15,841 bases of DNA, taken from contig CAZATK010000011.1 of NCBI GenBank assembly GCA_964488085.1, positions 1-15,841 of the forward strand. The letters are read 5' to 3'. The position numbers and the translations under genes are program-made. This DNA is from CAZATK01 sp964488085. GTDB taxonomy: Bacteria > Patescibacteriota > Minisyncoccia > UBA6257 > UBA11618. Below the pieces are notes generated by a model, which worked only from the letters and a program-made list of their open reading frames with translations, was not told the origin of the DNA and ran no database searches. Positions 6,572 to 13,799 of the stretch are shown here, in pieces. Every line of letters starts with the position of its first letter. The stretch's first letter is position 1.

Positions 6572-8659
6572 TCAACTTTTAATGTTAACAAATTTACCGA
6601 CCAACCAACTAATAATTGCGATAAATAACAAAGAAATAACAGAAAGCATTATTTTAGAGGTTTTGAAAGAAAACGGTAGCGGGGGCGGTGGTTGGTCTAC
6701 AACTTCCAACCAAAAACTAGCGGTTAGTGTTTCATCCGCTAGCAGACCAATTCCCGCTGGGTGAAATTGACCAAAAATTTTATAAAGACCCGCTTGAGGA
6801 AAATTGGTAGTAAAAGATATGTTATTACTATTTCCATTAGTTTTTTCTTCTTCGCCATGTGCCAACGCCTTAGAGATAATATTGAAACTTTCGTGATGGT
6901 CTTGTTCATCGTTCTCTGGATGAGCGTGGATAAACTGAGTCCAATCGTCTTTAACAATAGTCAAATGCATTTTTGCTCCCAAATAATCTTCTAATAACAC
7001 CGATTGTCCAAAGAGATCGTGAATATCAAACGTTATGTTGGTAGGGTTATTTTTAAAGACTAATTCTGGAATGACGAGTTTGATTTGATAATTATCTACT
7101 ATAATATTTCTGGCGAAAGATACTTCTTTACGGCTAACTTCTCCAGCACCATAAACTGGAAAGGGTGAATGGCCAACAATATGATCCATGCCTTCTCTTT
7201 TTATTTCTGACCAGATTTTATAAACACCGGGCTGTTCAAAAAAGTAATCAACTGCCAAAAGACCGGGAGTGGGACTGGGATTGGGATGGATATGAAAAAA
7301 TTCGTTTAAGTCATTTCTAACACCAATGACATGCATAATTTTTTCGTGTCCAACTTCTAAATTAGTCACTGGTACATTCCAGGGCTTTTCATTGACGAAA
7401 AATCCCAAATGAGTGGTGGTGGTATTAGTGATAGGCAAAGGATTGGCCAGTAAGTTAATTATTAAACCGCTAGTTACCTCCGATTCTTCGTGAATTATAG
7501 CTTCATTATTATGGTGGTCTTCCATTTGAGGCATAACGGCCATCGCTTTTTGTTTATCTTGATGAAGATGGAATAAAAACCAATCGGGTAAAACATAAAT
7601 AAATACTACGGCCAACAAGAGAGAAAAAGATAAAAGACCCCAGCCTCCCTTTTTCTTTTTTAACCACCAAAACCAAAGGGGTGCAATCCATAAGGACACT
7701 AAAACCCAATTACCTAACCAAAGAGGCAAATCAAACAAGCCCATGCCAGTGGGGATGCCGTGGGCATGAGCGGCGCCAGTGCCAATTTTTTGAGCAATAA
7801 AACCAGTAACCAATTCTTCTTGGGTTAATTTTTCAAAAATAGTATGCTGGCCGGAATAAACCCACCAGTCATGAGTAAAAAGACCTAATACTAAAATAAA
7901 AGCGGCTATAAAAACCATCCCCCAGCCAGTTGTTTTTTCAATTTTTTCTTTGCGGGCGATGAGCCAGTCAAGAGCGCTCACTCCCAAAATTCCCAGAAAA
8001 GCGACGATTAAAAGCGGAGTGATGCGACCAAGGGCGTGTACAAAGAAAAGCAACCAACCATAAAAAACATCACCAGAAACAGCAATACGTGTTAATAACA
8101 TTGGGGTGGCAGGATGAGGGCAACCTACACCGATATTTCCTAAAAATAGACCCAATAAAAGAGCCTTGAGGATATCTTGTTGTTTATGAATAAAAGAAGG
8201 AGCAGCACCTTTATAAGTTGGTAAGTGAAAGTTAATTAAGCCAATTTCTCCCAAAGCAAATAAATAAGCAAAAATACCTGCCACAAAATAAAGCCAATTT
8301 TTTACTAATTCTAAAGGTGCGCCCAGAGCGCCAATAGCTAATTTACCAACGATGGCGGCTATGATGCCATAGCCACTCAAAGTGATAGCGACCCCCAAAC
8401 CAAAAGCCAAAGCAATAAAAATACCCTTAACCGCTCCCTTGCCCAAAGAAAGAGGCACGATTACAAAAACCAGAGGCAAAGTACAGGCCAGTACAATCAT
8501 AGTTAATCCCGAAGTGAAGCTAAATAAGTACCAACCTAGACCTACAGGTGCTGCTGGTCCTAAAAATAAAAACCAAATTAAACCGAATATAGTTAATAAA
8601 ACCAGGACAATAATAAGGGTGACTAAAAAACTTTTAATACCATTACTACTTTGTTCCAC
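6572..8659 (-). CDS. CcdA-type membrane protein fused to His-rich domains
   Basis: A 695-residue fusion. Residues about 45-235 resemble the CcdA/DsbD-beta thiol-electron transporter, with one cysteine in LACTLP (Cys59) and one in GVGCPHP (Cys180). That is the two-cysteine layout used to move reducing power across the membrane. More hydrophobic helices follow (about 245-262, 310-335, 340-362). Then come two extracytoplasmic repeats of one beta-rich domain: about 435-485 with MHVIGVRNDLNEFFHIHP, and 562-635 with MHLTIVKDDWTQFIHAHP, each ending in a P-x-AG/PGVYKI-type strand. HxH pairs (456/458, 578/580) and linker histidines suggest metal binding. A final membrane helix (about 670-688) follows a proline run. 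It overlaps the DoxX-like gene by 14 bases. I infer coupled thiol reduction and copper handling outside the membrane. Confidence 0.8.
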   Translation of the reverse strand: MEQSSNGIKSFLVTLIIVLVLLTIFGLIWFLFLGPAAPVGLGWYLFSFTSGLTMIVLACTLPLVFVIVPLSLGKGAVKGIFIALAFGLGVAITLSGYGIIAAIVGKLAIGALGAPLELVKNWLYFVAGIFAYLFALGEIGLINFHLPTYKGAAPSFIHKQQDILKALLLGLFLGNIGVGCPHPATPMLLTRIAVSGDVFYGWLLFFVHALGRITPLLIVAFLGILGVSALDWLIARKEKIEKTTGWGMVFIAAFILVLGLFTHDWWVYSGQHTIFEKLTQEELVTGFIAQKIGTGAAHAHGIPTGMGLFDLPLWLGNWVLVSLWIAPLWFWWLKKKKGGWGLLSFSLLLAVVFIYVLPDWFLFHLHQDKQKAMAVMPQMEDHHNNEAIIHEESEVTSGLIINLLANPLPITNTTTTHLGFFVNEKPWNVPVTNLEVGHEKIMHVIGVRNDLNEFFHIHPNPSPTPGLLAVDYFFEQPGVYKIWSEIKREGMDHIVGHSPFPVYGAGEVSRKEVSFARNIIVDNYQIKLVIPELVFKNNPTNITFDIHDLFGQSVLLEDYLGAKMHLTIVKDDWTQFIHAHPENDEQDHHESFNIISKALAHGEEEKTNGNSNNISFTTNFPQAGLYKIFGQFHPAGIGLLADETLTASFWLEVVDQPPPPLPFSFKTSKIMLSVISLLFIAIISWLVGKFVNIKS

Positions 8660-9029
8660 GGTGTTGTAATGAAAAGGTTAAAAGAGTCAGGGCGCCACCT
8701 AACAAGCCAATATCTCTAAAAGTGATAGGATCAACGCCTACAAATAAAAGAATCAAAGCCATTTCTACTATGGCTAATAACGCCGCAATTTGCACAGTCC
8801 AAGTTTTATTAAAGAGGCATAGAAATAAAATACCAACAACCAATTCTCCTAAACCTTGAATTTTTAAATAACCTTCAACCGATAAAAACTGTACTATAAC
8901 CTTATAGAACCACGAAGGAACAAAGCCATACCAATGTTGAGGATTAAATATTAAATCATATCCCGAGTAGAGATACATCAGGCCCATGCCCACTCGTAAA
9001 AAATTTAAAGGATTAATTTTTTTTATCAT
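8646..9029 (-). CDS. DoxX-like small membrane protein
   Basis: A 127-residue protein with about four hydrophobic helices. It starts with INPLNFLRVGMGLMYLYSGY, which resembles the first helix of DoxX/DoxD-type membrane proteins, and has conserved-looking GLGELVVGILFL in the second helix. DoxX relatives occur with thiol-oxidising, sulfur-oxidising or redox-stress proteins; the biochemical role is poorly defined. Here it lies between a CxxC thioredoxin-fold gene (4-base ATGA overlap) and the CcdA-like fusion gene (14-base overlap). This is strong evidence for co-translation and a shared redox function at the membrane. It has no cysteine pair of its own apart from Cys97-region residues in LFLCLF, so it is more likely a partner or quinone-interacting component than a thiol relay. 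The family assignment is moderate. Confidence 0.72.
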   Translation of the reverse strand: MIKKINPLNFLRVGMGLMYLYSGYDLIFNPQHWYGFVPSWFYKVIVQFLSVEGYLKIQGLGELVVGILFLCLFNKTWTVQIAALLAIVEMALILLFVGVDPITFRDIGLLGGALTLLTFSLQHRGTK

Positions 9030-9286
9030 GAAAGCGTTTTTAATTTTTCTAAAAATTTATCTTCGTCATAACCGCCCACTGCCCACAACTCCTCATTAAT
9101 AATTATAGCAGGAGAAGCTAATATTATATATTTTTGAGCCAGCTCACGACCTTCAGTAGTAGTCACGTCTACTTTTTTATAAAAAACATTAGGCCAATTT
9201 TTTTCTATCTTTTTCCAAAAATCATCAAAGCGGGCGCAAATCTGGCAATTAGGAGAAGTAACGACGGTGATTGATATAGATTTCAT
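9026..9286 (-). CDS. Small thioredoxin/glutaredoxin-fold protein
   Basis: An 86-residue thioredoxin-fold protein. The redox motif CQIC (Cys14, Cys17) follows the first strand SISITVVTSPN, and a cis-proline is expected at Pro59 in LASPAIIINE, opposite the active site. It is short, like glutaredoxin or the mini-thioredoxins, and lacks a signal peptide, so it is probably cytoplasmic. As the gene before DoxX (4-base overlap) and the CcdA-like fusion, it is a natural candidate for the cytoplasmic electron donor to the membrane relay, as thioredoxin is for CcdA and DsbD. That role is inference. It could instead act as a copper-binding or general thiol-disulfide protein. A 12-base gap separates it from the upstream saccharopine-dehydrogenase-like gene. 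Confidence 0.82.
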   Translation of the reverse strand: MKSISITVVTSPNCQICARFDDFWKKIEKNWPNVFYKKVDVTTTEGRELAQKYIILASPAIIINEELWAVGGYDEDKFLEKLKTLS

Positions 9287-9298
9287 AAAATAAAAGCC

Positions 9299-10453
9299 CT
9301 AATTTATTAAGTTTCCGTTGTGATAGACGTCCATTTTTCTTTTTCTTAATTCCTTGAAGAATAAGTCAGTTGGCACAACTGGTCCCGGAGGAAAACTGCC
9401 CGGTTCTTTAATCACATTATCAGCTATCATTTGAGCAATGATAGAGGCTGGCATACCGGTATCAATATTACATCCAGCATCTTCCCAGCCGGGTAGAGTG
9501 TCCACAATACATTCCATGAGGATAGTGGCGGGAGAATCTTTCTGCTGGCCAGCTAATTTAACCCAAAGATTTTCTTTTTCGGTATATCCCTCGGGCACTT
9601 CCATACTTCTAAGAGAATGAGTAAGCACTTCAATTGGGGCAACTTTTTTACCATCTACTTCAATAGGATTATAACTGCCCAAGCCACAATCAATAAAGGT
9701 TTTAATTACATTATACGAGTGCTCTGGAAAACCAGCCCAAAACTTAACGCTCTTTAATCCATCGGGACGATTCCTTTGATAAAAAGTATAGGTTTCGGGA
9801 TGTCTGACCACAAAACATTTTTGCCTGCCAATAATCCGAAATTCTTTCTCAATTAAACTCTCTAAAGGATTAACTAATTTCCACTCATCATTTTCAATAT
9901 AATGAGCCGGTTCAGTGAATTCTTCTATAATAGACTGAATAGAAAAAGGGACAACAAACTTTGGTATGCTGGAATTCCAAGCAAAACCCGCTTCTACGGA
10001 ATCTAAGCTATCAAATAATTGATGCGCATAATGAAGCATTATATTATTGATGCCCGGAGTAGAACCGCAACCAGTAATACCAATAATGCCTGCTTCTTTA
10101 AAATCTTTATCAAGAGCAATTTGCTCCTTGCTCATTGGAATATCCGAACCTAAATCTATGATGTGTTTTTTTGCCCGTAAGCAGGCCTCATAAACATTTA
10201 AATTCCAATCGCCTTCCGCACAATTAATAACAACTAACGGATTTATCTTTTTAATAAGAGCAGTAGTTTCATTGACATTTCTTAAATCAATTTTTTCGAA
10301 TGCCACTTCCGGAAAACGAGAGATGATTTTTTGCGTTCCTTGAGAATAAAGATCGGCCAAAAAAACCTTTCTACCATTTTCCAAAAGATCGCGGGCAACA
10401 ATTTTACCCTGCATACCGCCAGCGCCTAATATTAAAAATTCAATGCTGTTCAT
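9299..10453 (-). CDS. Saccharopine dehydrogenase-like NAD(P) enzyme
   Basis: A 384-residue protein of the saccharopine-reductase/carboxynorspermidine-dehydrogenase superfamily. The N-terminal Rossmann fold has the nucleotide motif GAGGMQG (residues 10-16) followed by an acidic end to the second strand (FLADLY). Further family-like features are VVINCAEGDW, ITGCGSTPGINN and the C-terminal PPGPVVPTDLFFKEL. Family members make or break an imine between an amine and a keto acid, as in lysine or polyamine metabolism; the substrate here is unknown. It is cytoplasmic and near full length. Only 12 bases separate it from the thioredoxin-fold gene, so it may be first in the copper/redox transcript although its chemistry seems unrelated. 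It is divergent from an FAD-dependent oxidoreductase across 64 bases, suggesting a shared amine or amino-acid pathway. Confidence 0.85.
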   Translation of the reverse strand: MNSIEFLILGAGGMQGKIVARDLLENGRKVFLADLYSQGTQKIISRFPEVAFEKIDLRNVNETTALIKKINPLVVINCAEGDWNLNVYEACLRAKKHIIDLGSDIPMSKEQIALDKDFKEAGIIGITGCGSTPGINNIMLHYAHQLFDSLDSVEAGFAWNSSIPKFVVPFSIQSIIEEFTEPAHYIENDEWKLVNPLESLIEKEFRIIGRQKCFVVRHPETYTFYQRNRPDGLKSVKFWAGFPEHSYNVIKTFIDCGLGSYNPIEVDGKKVAPIEVLTHSLRSMEVPEGYTEKENLWVKLAGQQKDSPATILMECIVDTLPGWEDAGCNIDTGMPASIIAQMIADNVIKEPGSFPPGPVVPTDLFFKELRKRKMDVYHNGNLIN

Positions 10454-10469
10454 AAATTTATATATTTTA

Positions 10470-10475
10470 ATTATA
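10470..10475 (-). promoter_or_regulatory. Possible -10 of the saccharopine-dehydrogenase-like gene
   Basis: On the minus strand TATAAT occurs at 10475-10470, placing a start near 10463 and a leader of about 10 bases. I see no good -35 element, and the intergenic region is so AT-rich that chance matches are likely. Confidence 0.3.
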
Positions 10476-10502
10476 TATCAGTTAAAAAATAATTGGGAAT
10501 TA

Positions 10503-10511
10503 TGATATATT
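10503..10511 (+). promoter_or_regulatory. Extended -10 promoter of the FAD oxidoreductase gene
   Basis: TGATATATT (10503-10511) fits an extended -10 (TGnTATAAT) with one mismatch. The predicted transcription start falls at about 10517-10518, the A of the chosen ATG, implying a leaderless mRNA. An out-of-frame ATG sits four bases earlier at 10514. Confidence 0.45.
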
Positions 10512-10517
10512 ACATGC

Positions 10518-11654
10518 ATGAAATATGAGGTTTTTTGGAAAAATCCAGATTATATAATTAGGCCAGAATTAAAAGAGGATATTAATTGCGATTATCTGAT
10601 TGTTGGCGGTGGAATAACCGGTGTTTCAATGGCTTACTTTCTTATTAAACTTGGCGCAAAAAATATTGTTTTGATTGAAAAAGATTATATTGCTAGTGGA
10701 GCAACAGGCAAAGCGGCGGGAACACTTGCTTTAAGAGGAGAAATAGATTTGCTTCTTTTAAACGAAATAAAGGGCAAAGAAGAAACCGTCAAACAATGGA
10801 AGCAACTTCATAACGATTTCAAACTTATAAAAAAAATAATTAATGACGAAAATATTGATTGCGATGCCGAACCACAAGATACTTTATATTGCACCTTGAA
10901 GGGCAAATCTTATGAATATCTTAAACAAGAATATGGAATGGAAAAAAACTTGGAAACAACAACTAAATTTTTAGAGGGGAATGAACTAAAAAAAGAAATT
11001 AATACAAATTTATTTTATCAGGGAATTTTATCGGCCAATCATGGTCTTTCCGTTAACCCATTGAAGTTAACACAAAATTTATCGAAAACGGTTGAAAAAT
11101 ATGGAGTTAAAATATATGAACACACGGCTTATTTAGGCAACGAAAACAATATTGCCAAAACCCATCATGGTCATATTCATTATAAAAAAATTATTCTAGC
11201 TATTGATGTGGATTATCCTTCAGAAAAAGTAAAAAATAATAAATCAACCATTATCGTAACAGAACAATTAACAAAGGACGAATTGGTTCAAACCGGCCTT
11301 AATAAGAAAAAAATAATTTTTGATGATGAGGAAAATAATAATTACTATTATTTAAAAGCGACCAAAGAGGACCGTCTTCTTTTGGGATTTGGCAATATTA
11401 TTGTCCACAAAAAATATAAAAAAACAGATCCCCATTTCCCCCATTTAAAAGATATAGAAAATTTTCTAAAAAAATTATTCCCCTACCTAAATATTAAATC
11501 AGAATATGTCTGGTCAGGCACTTTTGGTATTACCGATAATTATGAGCCGATAATTGAATACGAAGGAGACAGAGTTGCAATTTCAGGAGCTGGTTCTCAA
11601 GTAGTTTGCTTTATGACCGCTAAAGAAGTGGCTAGTAAAATATTTGTGATATAA
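10518..11654 (+). CDS. FAD-dependent oxidoreductase (DAO family)
   Basis: A 378-residue flavoenzyme of the D-amino-acid-oxidase (DAO) superfamily. The dinucleotide-binding motif VGGGITG lies at residues 29-35, the acidic residue contacting ribose is Glu54 in IVLIEKD, and ASGATGKAAG follows. The C-terminal WSGTFGITDNYEPIIEY and AISGAGSQ match the second FAD-contacting region. The N-terminal WKNPDYIIRPELKEDINCDY is the usual lead-in of glycine-oxidase and gamma-glutamylputrescine-oxidase-like members. These enzymes oxidise amines or amino acids; the substrate here is not known. It is cytoplasmic with no signal peptide. It is divergent from a saccharopine-dehydrogenase-like gene, which also handles secondary amines in characterised relatives, so a shared pathway is possible. 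Its stop overlaps the promoter of the next gene. The coding sequence is unusually AT- and lysine-rich. Confidence 0.9.
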   Translation: MKYEVFWKNPDYIIRPELKEDINCDYLIVGGGITGVSMAYFLIKLGAKNIVLIEKDYIASGATGKAAGTLALRGEIDLLLLNEIKGKEETVKQWKQLHNDFKLIKKIINDENIDCDAEPQDTLYCTLKGKSYEYLKQEYGMEKNLETTTKFLEGNELKKEINTNLFYQGILSANHGLSVNPLKLTQNLSKTVEKYGVKIYEHTAYLGNENNIAKTHHGHIHYKKIILAIDVDYPSEKVKNNKSTIIVTEQLTKDELVQTGLNKKKIIFDDEENNNYYYLKATKEDRLLLGFGNIIVHKKYKKTDPHFPHLKDIENFLKKLFPYLNIKSEYVWSGTFGITDNYEPIIEYEGDRVAISGAGSQVVCFMTAKEVASKIFVI

Positions 11655-11655
11655 T
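11647..11655 (+). promoter_or_regulatory. Extended -10 promoter of the secreted-protein gene
   Basis: TGATATAAT (11647-11655) is a perfect extended -10. It overlaps the TAA stop codon of the oxidoreductase gene (11652-11654). Transcription would start near 11661-11662, about 10 bases before the ATG, with no Shine-Dalgarno. Confidence 0.55.
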
Positions 11656-11670
11656 AAAATCATATTATTT

Positions 11671-12864
11671 ATGAAAAAATTCTTTTTTCTTTTTTTAACA
11701 CTTTCCCTTATTACAAGCACATCAGTAGCTTTAGCTCATCACGAATTGTTAGCTCAAATCGCCCAAATACTAAGATCAAAGATAGTTAACAGGTCTCAGC
11801 CCAATAAGACAGTAAGGAAAATAAACCCATTGAAAGACGTAGAAAGGGAAATTACTATATTACAAAAAGATAGGCGGCCAATCGGAGAAGACCATTACAA
11901 TAGACTTTTAAGTAAATTATCATCATTAGAAAAACAGGGTGTAAATTCAGGTAAAATAAACCAGTTAAAAAAAATATTATATACGTTACTGCCCTCAACC
12001 TCAGCTAAGTACTCCGGAAAACACCAAAATAACTCAACTGATTCTAAATTTGGTCAAGCTATAAAAAACGAAATTCAGGAAATAGACGGGAAGAAGCTAT
12101 TCCTTTCTGAAACGCACTATTTAAGATTAAAAAAAGAGTTGGATAAATTGGCTAGTCAAGGAGAAAAAGATTTAGATCGGTATTATGCGGTGGTTGAAAG
12201 AGCCAATCCTTCTGCTATTTCTACAGCTGATCAGGAACAAACCAAAAGATTAAAAGAACAAGGAGAAGCCCAATATAAAGTTTGTGATCCCAAGGATTAT
12301 GATCCGGTGTTGACTCACGATTTCACGGATAATTCCGCTATTCAAGAAATCACCGCTCCCGGCACGCCTACACAAGACAAAGATGGCGTCAAAGGCCACA
12401 GTTGGGTGTGGACCAGTAGGCAGGGAGAAAATAGAAAAGTGCCTGTTTATGCTCCCATTGCGGTATATTTGGAAGGTGCGGGCGGATCATATAATGCTTC
12501 ATTTGGCCAATATGACTACGGTATGGATCTGCGCGTTACGGACAACAACTGCTGGAGAATTAGGTACCACCATATTGTCGGAGACGTGGTAGATTCTATT
12601 AAAGCCGCCATTCAAAATAAAAAAGAGGGTGAAAAAATAGAACCGGTATCTTTTAAAGCCGGCGACCTTCTTGGCCATACTATTGGCAATGTGCCGTCGG
12701 GAAATTGGGATATTGGACTTTATAATTTAAACAAAAAAGGACCGTTGGCGCATATTAGTCAATATGTCCAACACGCTGTTTGCTGGGTGGATTATTACTC
12801 TCCAGAAAAGCAAAGTTTTTATAGATCAAAACTGATTGGACCTAAAACGGTTTGTAATTTTTAG
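11671..12864 (+). CDS. Secreted protein with degenerate LytM-like domain
   Basis: A 397-residue exported protein. A signal peptide covers about residues 1-22 (MKKFFFLFLTLSLITSTSVALA, likely cleaved after ALA). Two copies of a helical segment follow, residues 57-103 and 131-175. They share the pattern E-x2-IL/IQ...D-x4-HY-x-RL-x2-L-x2-L-x-QG and are separated by a Ser/Asn-rich linker. The C-terminal part (about 255-350) looks like the lysostaphin/M23 beta-barrel: VPVYAPIAVYLEGAG, YGMDLRV, RYHHI and KAGDLLGHTIGN. The usual first zinc histidine is not in place before YGMD, and the HxH site is altered, so peptidase activity is doubtful. Cysteines at 205, 294, 371 and 395 may form disulfides outside the cell. 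It could bind or remodel the cell surface. The domain assignment is tentative. Confidence 0.72.
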   Translation: MKKFFFLFLTLSLITSTSVALAHHELLAQIAQILRSKIVNRSQPNKTVRKINPLKDVEREITILQKDRRPIGEDHYNRLLSKLSSLEKQGVNSGKINQLKKILYTLLPSTSAKYSGKHQNNSTDSKFGQAIKNEIQEIDGKKLFLSETHYLRLKKELDKLASQGEKDLDRYYAVVERANPSAISTADQEQTKRLKEQGEAQYKVCDPKDYDPVLTHDFTDNSAIQEITAPGTPTQDKDGVKGHSWVWTSRQGENRKVPVYAPIAVYLEGAGGSYNASFGQYDYGMDLRVTDNNCWRIRYHHIVGDVVDSIKAAIQNKKEGEKIEPVSFKAGDLLGHTIGNVPSGNWDIGLYNLNKKGPLAHISQYVQHAVCWVDYYSPEKQSFYRSKLIGPKTVCNF

Positions 12865-12886
12865 GTGCGTGATATCTTCTGCCTTT

Positions 12887-12914
12887 TTGTAAAACTTGCA
12901 TTGTTCACTATAAT
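12887..12914 (+). promoter_or_regulatory. Promoter of the cold-shock gene
   Basis: TTGTAA (12887-12892), a 16-base spacer and a perfect TATAAT (12909-12914) place a start near 12921. That leaves a leader of roughly 78 bases before the ATG at 12999. The leader has no clear Shine-Dalgarno and ends in an A-rich stretch. Confidence 0.6.
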
Positions 12915-12998
12915 GTAGTATTATTCAGTATCTTTAACGTGATTAAAATATAGTCACAACAAGAGGCATAGTCGGGTTTTTAGTAAAAAATAAAAAAC

Positions 12999-13196
12999 AT
13001 GAAAGGAACAATTAAAACACTCACGGACAAAGGATTTGGCTTCATTGCTCGTGAAGGCGAAACTAAGGATCTCTTTTTTCACTCTAATGAATTGAGGGGT
13101 GTAACTTTCGGCGAACTCAAAGTTGGCGATTCTGTTACTTTTGAAGTCGTTCAGACCGAGAAAGGACCGAGCGCCAAAGAGGTGTCTCGCGATTAG
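12999..13196 (+). CDS. csp: Cold-shock domain protein
   Basis: A 65-residue single cold-shock domain, the usual length. It binds single-stranded RNA and DNA and acts as an RNA chaperone in the cytoplasm. RNP1 is KGFGFI (residues 11-16) and RNP2 is LFFHS (25-29). The aromatic residue that normally precedes RNP1 in KWFN-type proteins is absent; here the segment reads KTLTDKGFGFI. It is a single-gene unit with its own promoter, a leader of about 78 bases and a very strong hairpin terminator. Whether it is cold-induced or constitutive cannot be told from the sequence. Confidence 0.95.
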   Translation: MKGTIKTLTDKGFGFIAREGETKDLFFHSNELRGVTFGELKVGDSVTFEVVQTEKGPSAKEVSRD

Positions 13197-13207
13197 GCAC
13201 TAGTTAT

Positions 13208-13240
13208 AAAAAACCGCCCGCCACTGGCGGGCGGTTTTTT
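13208..13240. terminator. Strong bidirectional terminator after csp
   Basis: AAAAAACCGCCCGCC (13208-13222) and GGCGGGCGGTTTTTT (13226-13240) form a perfect 15-bp stem including the flanking A and T runs, with a three-base loop. It has U-tracts in both directions, so it ends csp transcripts and can stop minus-strand transcripts coming from 13385. Confidence 0.9.
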
Positions 13241-13250
13241 ATGACTTTAA

Positions 13251-13370
13251 AACTTAATACCATGGGCGTAAGCCCATGGATGAAGTTTTTCTGACGAAGC
13301 CAGACTAATCCCGCCAGCTGGCGGATTAGAAGAAGGCAGAAGTACCACGGGCGTAAGCCCGTGGTACTTC
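13251..13370. repeat. Cluster of REP-like palindromic hairpins
   Basis: Three palindromes lie in 120 bases with no gene. The first is CCATGGGC-GTAA-GCCCATGG (13260-13279), with weaker pairing outwards to AACTT/AAGTT. The second is CCGCCAGCTGGCGG (13311-13324), flanked by TAAT/ATTA. The third is GAAGTACCACGGGC-GTAA-GCCCGTGGTACTTC (13339-13370), a perfect 14-bp stem. The first and third share the core TACCA-Y-GGGCGTAAGCCC and the same GTAA loop, so they are related units. They follow a complete terminator, so termination does not explain them. They resemble REP elements mobilised by single-strand TnpA-like transposases, but no such gene is in the window. Confidence 0.7.
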
Positions 13371-13384
13371 ATTTACAACAAATC

Positions 13385-13756
13385 CTAACTTAATACCTCA
13401 TAGATCTCGCCAGCTAACCTTCTAAATAATTCTCGCTTTTTCCAAAAAGAATTACTTTCTGAAGTGTCTTTGTTTCGAATTCGGTTCAACTCTAAAATTA
13501 TCGAGTATCTCTCATGTCCCAAGTCAATATTAGATTTATTATCAGCGTCTTCTAATCCTTGATAAATCCGTTTTAGATATTCATATTTTTTAGAAATATT
13601 TGGATCTTGATTGATACACAGTTTATTCAGCTCAATAATTTTAATAAAATCATGAATTGCCACAAAAAAATCGAAGCTAGCTGGTGTTTTTAAGATATTT
13701 TGAAATTTCTTATCTAAATTGATTTTTTCTTTTTTAGGCAACTTCATTACCCGCAT
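13385..13756 (-). CDS. Unknown 123-residue helical protein
   Basis: I do not recognise this protein. It is 123 residues, charged (many Lys, Glu and Asp), apparently all helical and soluble, with no signal peptide, membrane segment or clear catalytic motif. The start is either ATG 13756 or ATG 13747; neither has a strong Shine-Dalgarno, so the first three residues are uncertain. It lies 43 bases downstream of a small CPR-type protein and two genes downstream of an ABC-F ATPase on the same strand, so it is probably in that transcription unit. The cluster of palindromes and the csp terminator lie downstream of its stop. Its base composition is similar to its neighbours. Confidence 0.6.
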   Translation of the reverse strand: MRVMKLPKKEKINLDKKFQNILKTPASFDFFVAIHDFIKIIELNKLCINQDPNISKKYEYLKRIYQGLEDADNKSNIDLGHERYSIILELNRIRNKDTSESNSFWKKRELFRRLAGEIYEVLS

Positions 13757-13799
13757 CTTACCATTACTACAACTAAATAGCTATTATCTGATCTCTTTG

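Noticed and set aside
8382..8669. Plus-strand open frame antisense to the CcdA-like gene
   Set aside because: It mirrors a strong membrane-protein gene, is Lys/Pro/Thr-rich and shows no motif. The other antisense open frames (347-640, 1950-2180, 6249-6473, 9438-9620, 14274-14513, 14654-14881, 14939-15196) are rejected for the same reason.
13251..13370. CRISPR array or small RNA gene
   Set aside because: There are only two related units, both perfect hairpins of different flanks with no uniform spacer series, and no cas gene nearby. No tRNA-like fold is present.
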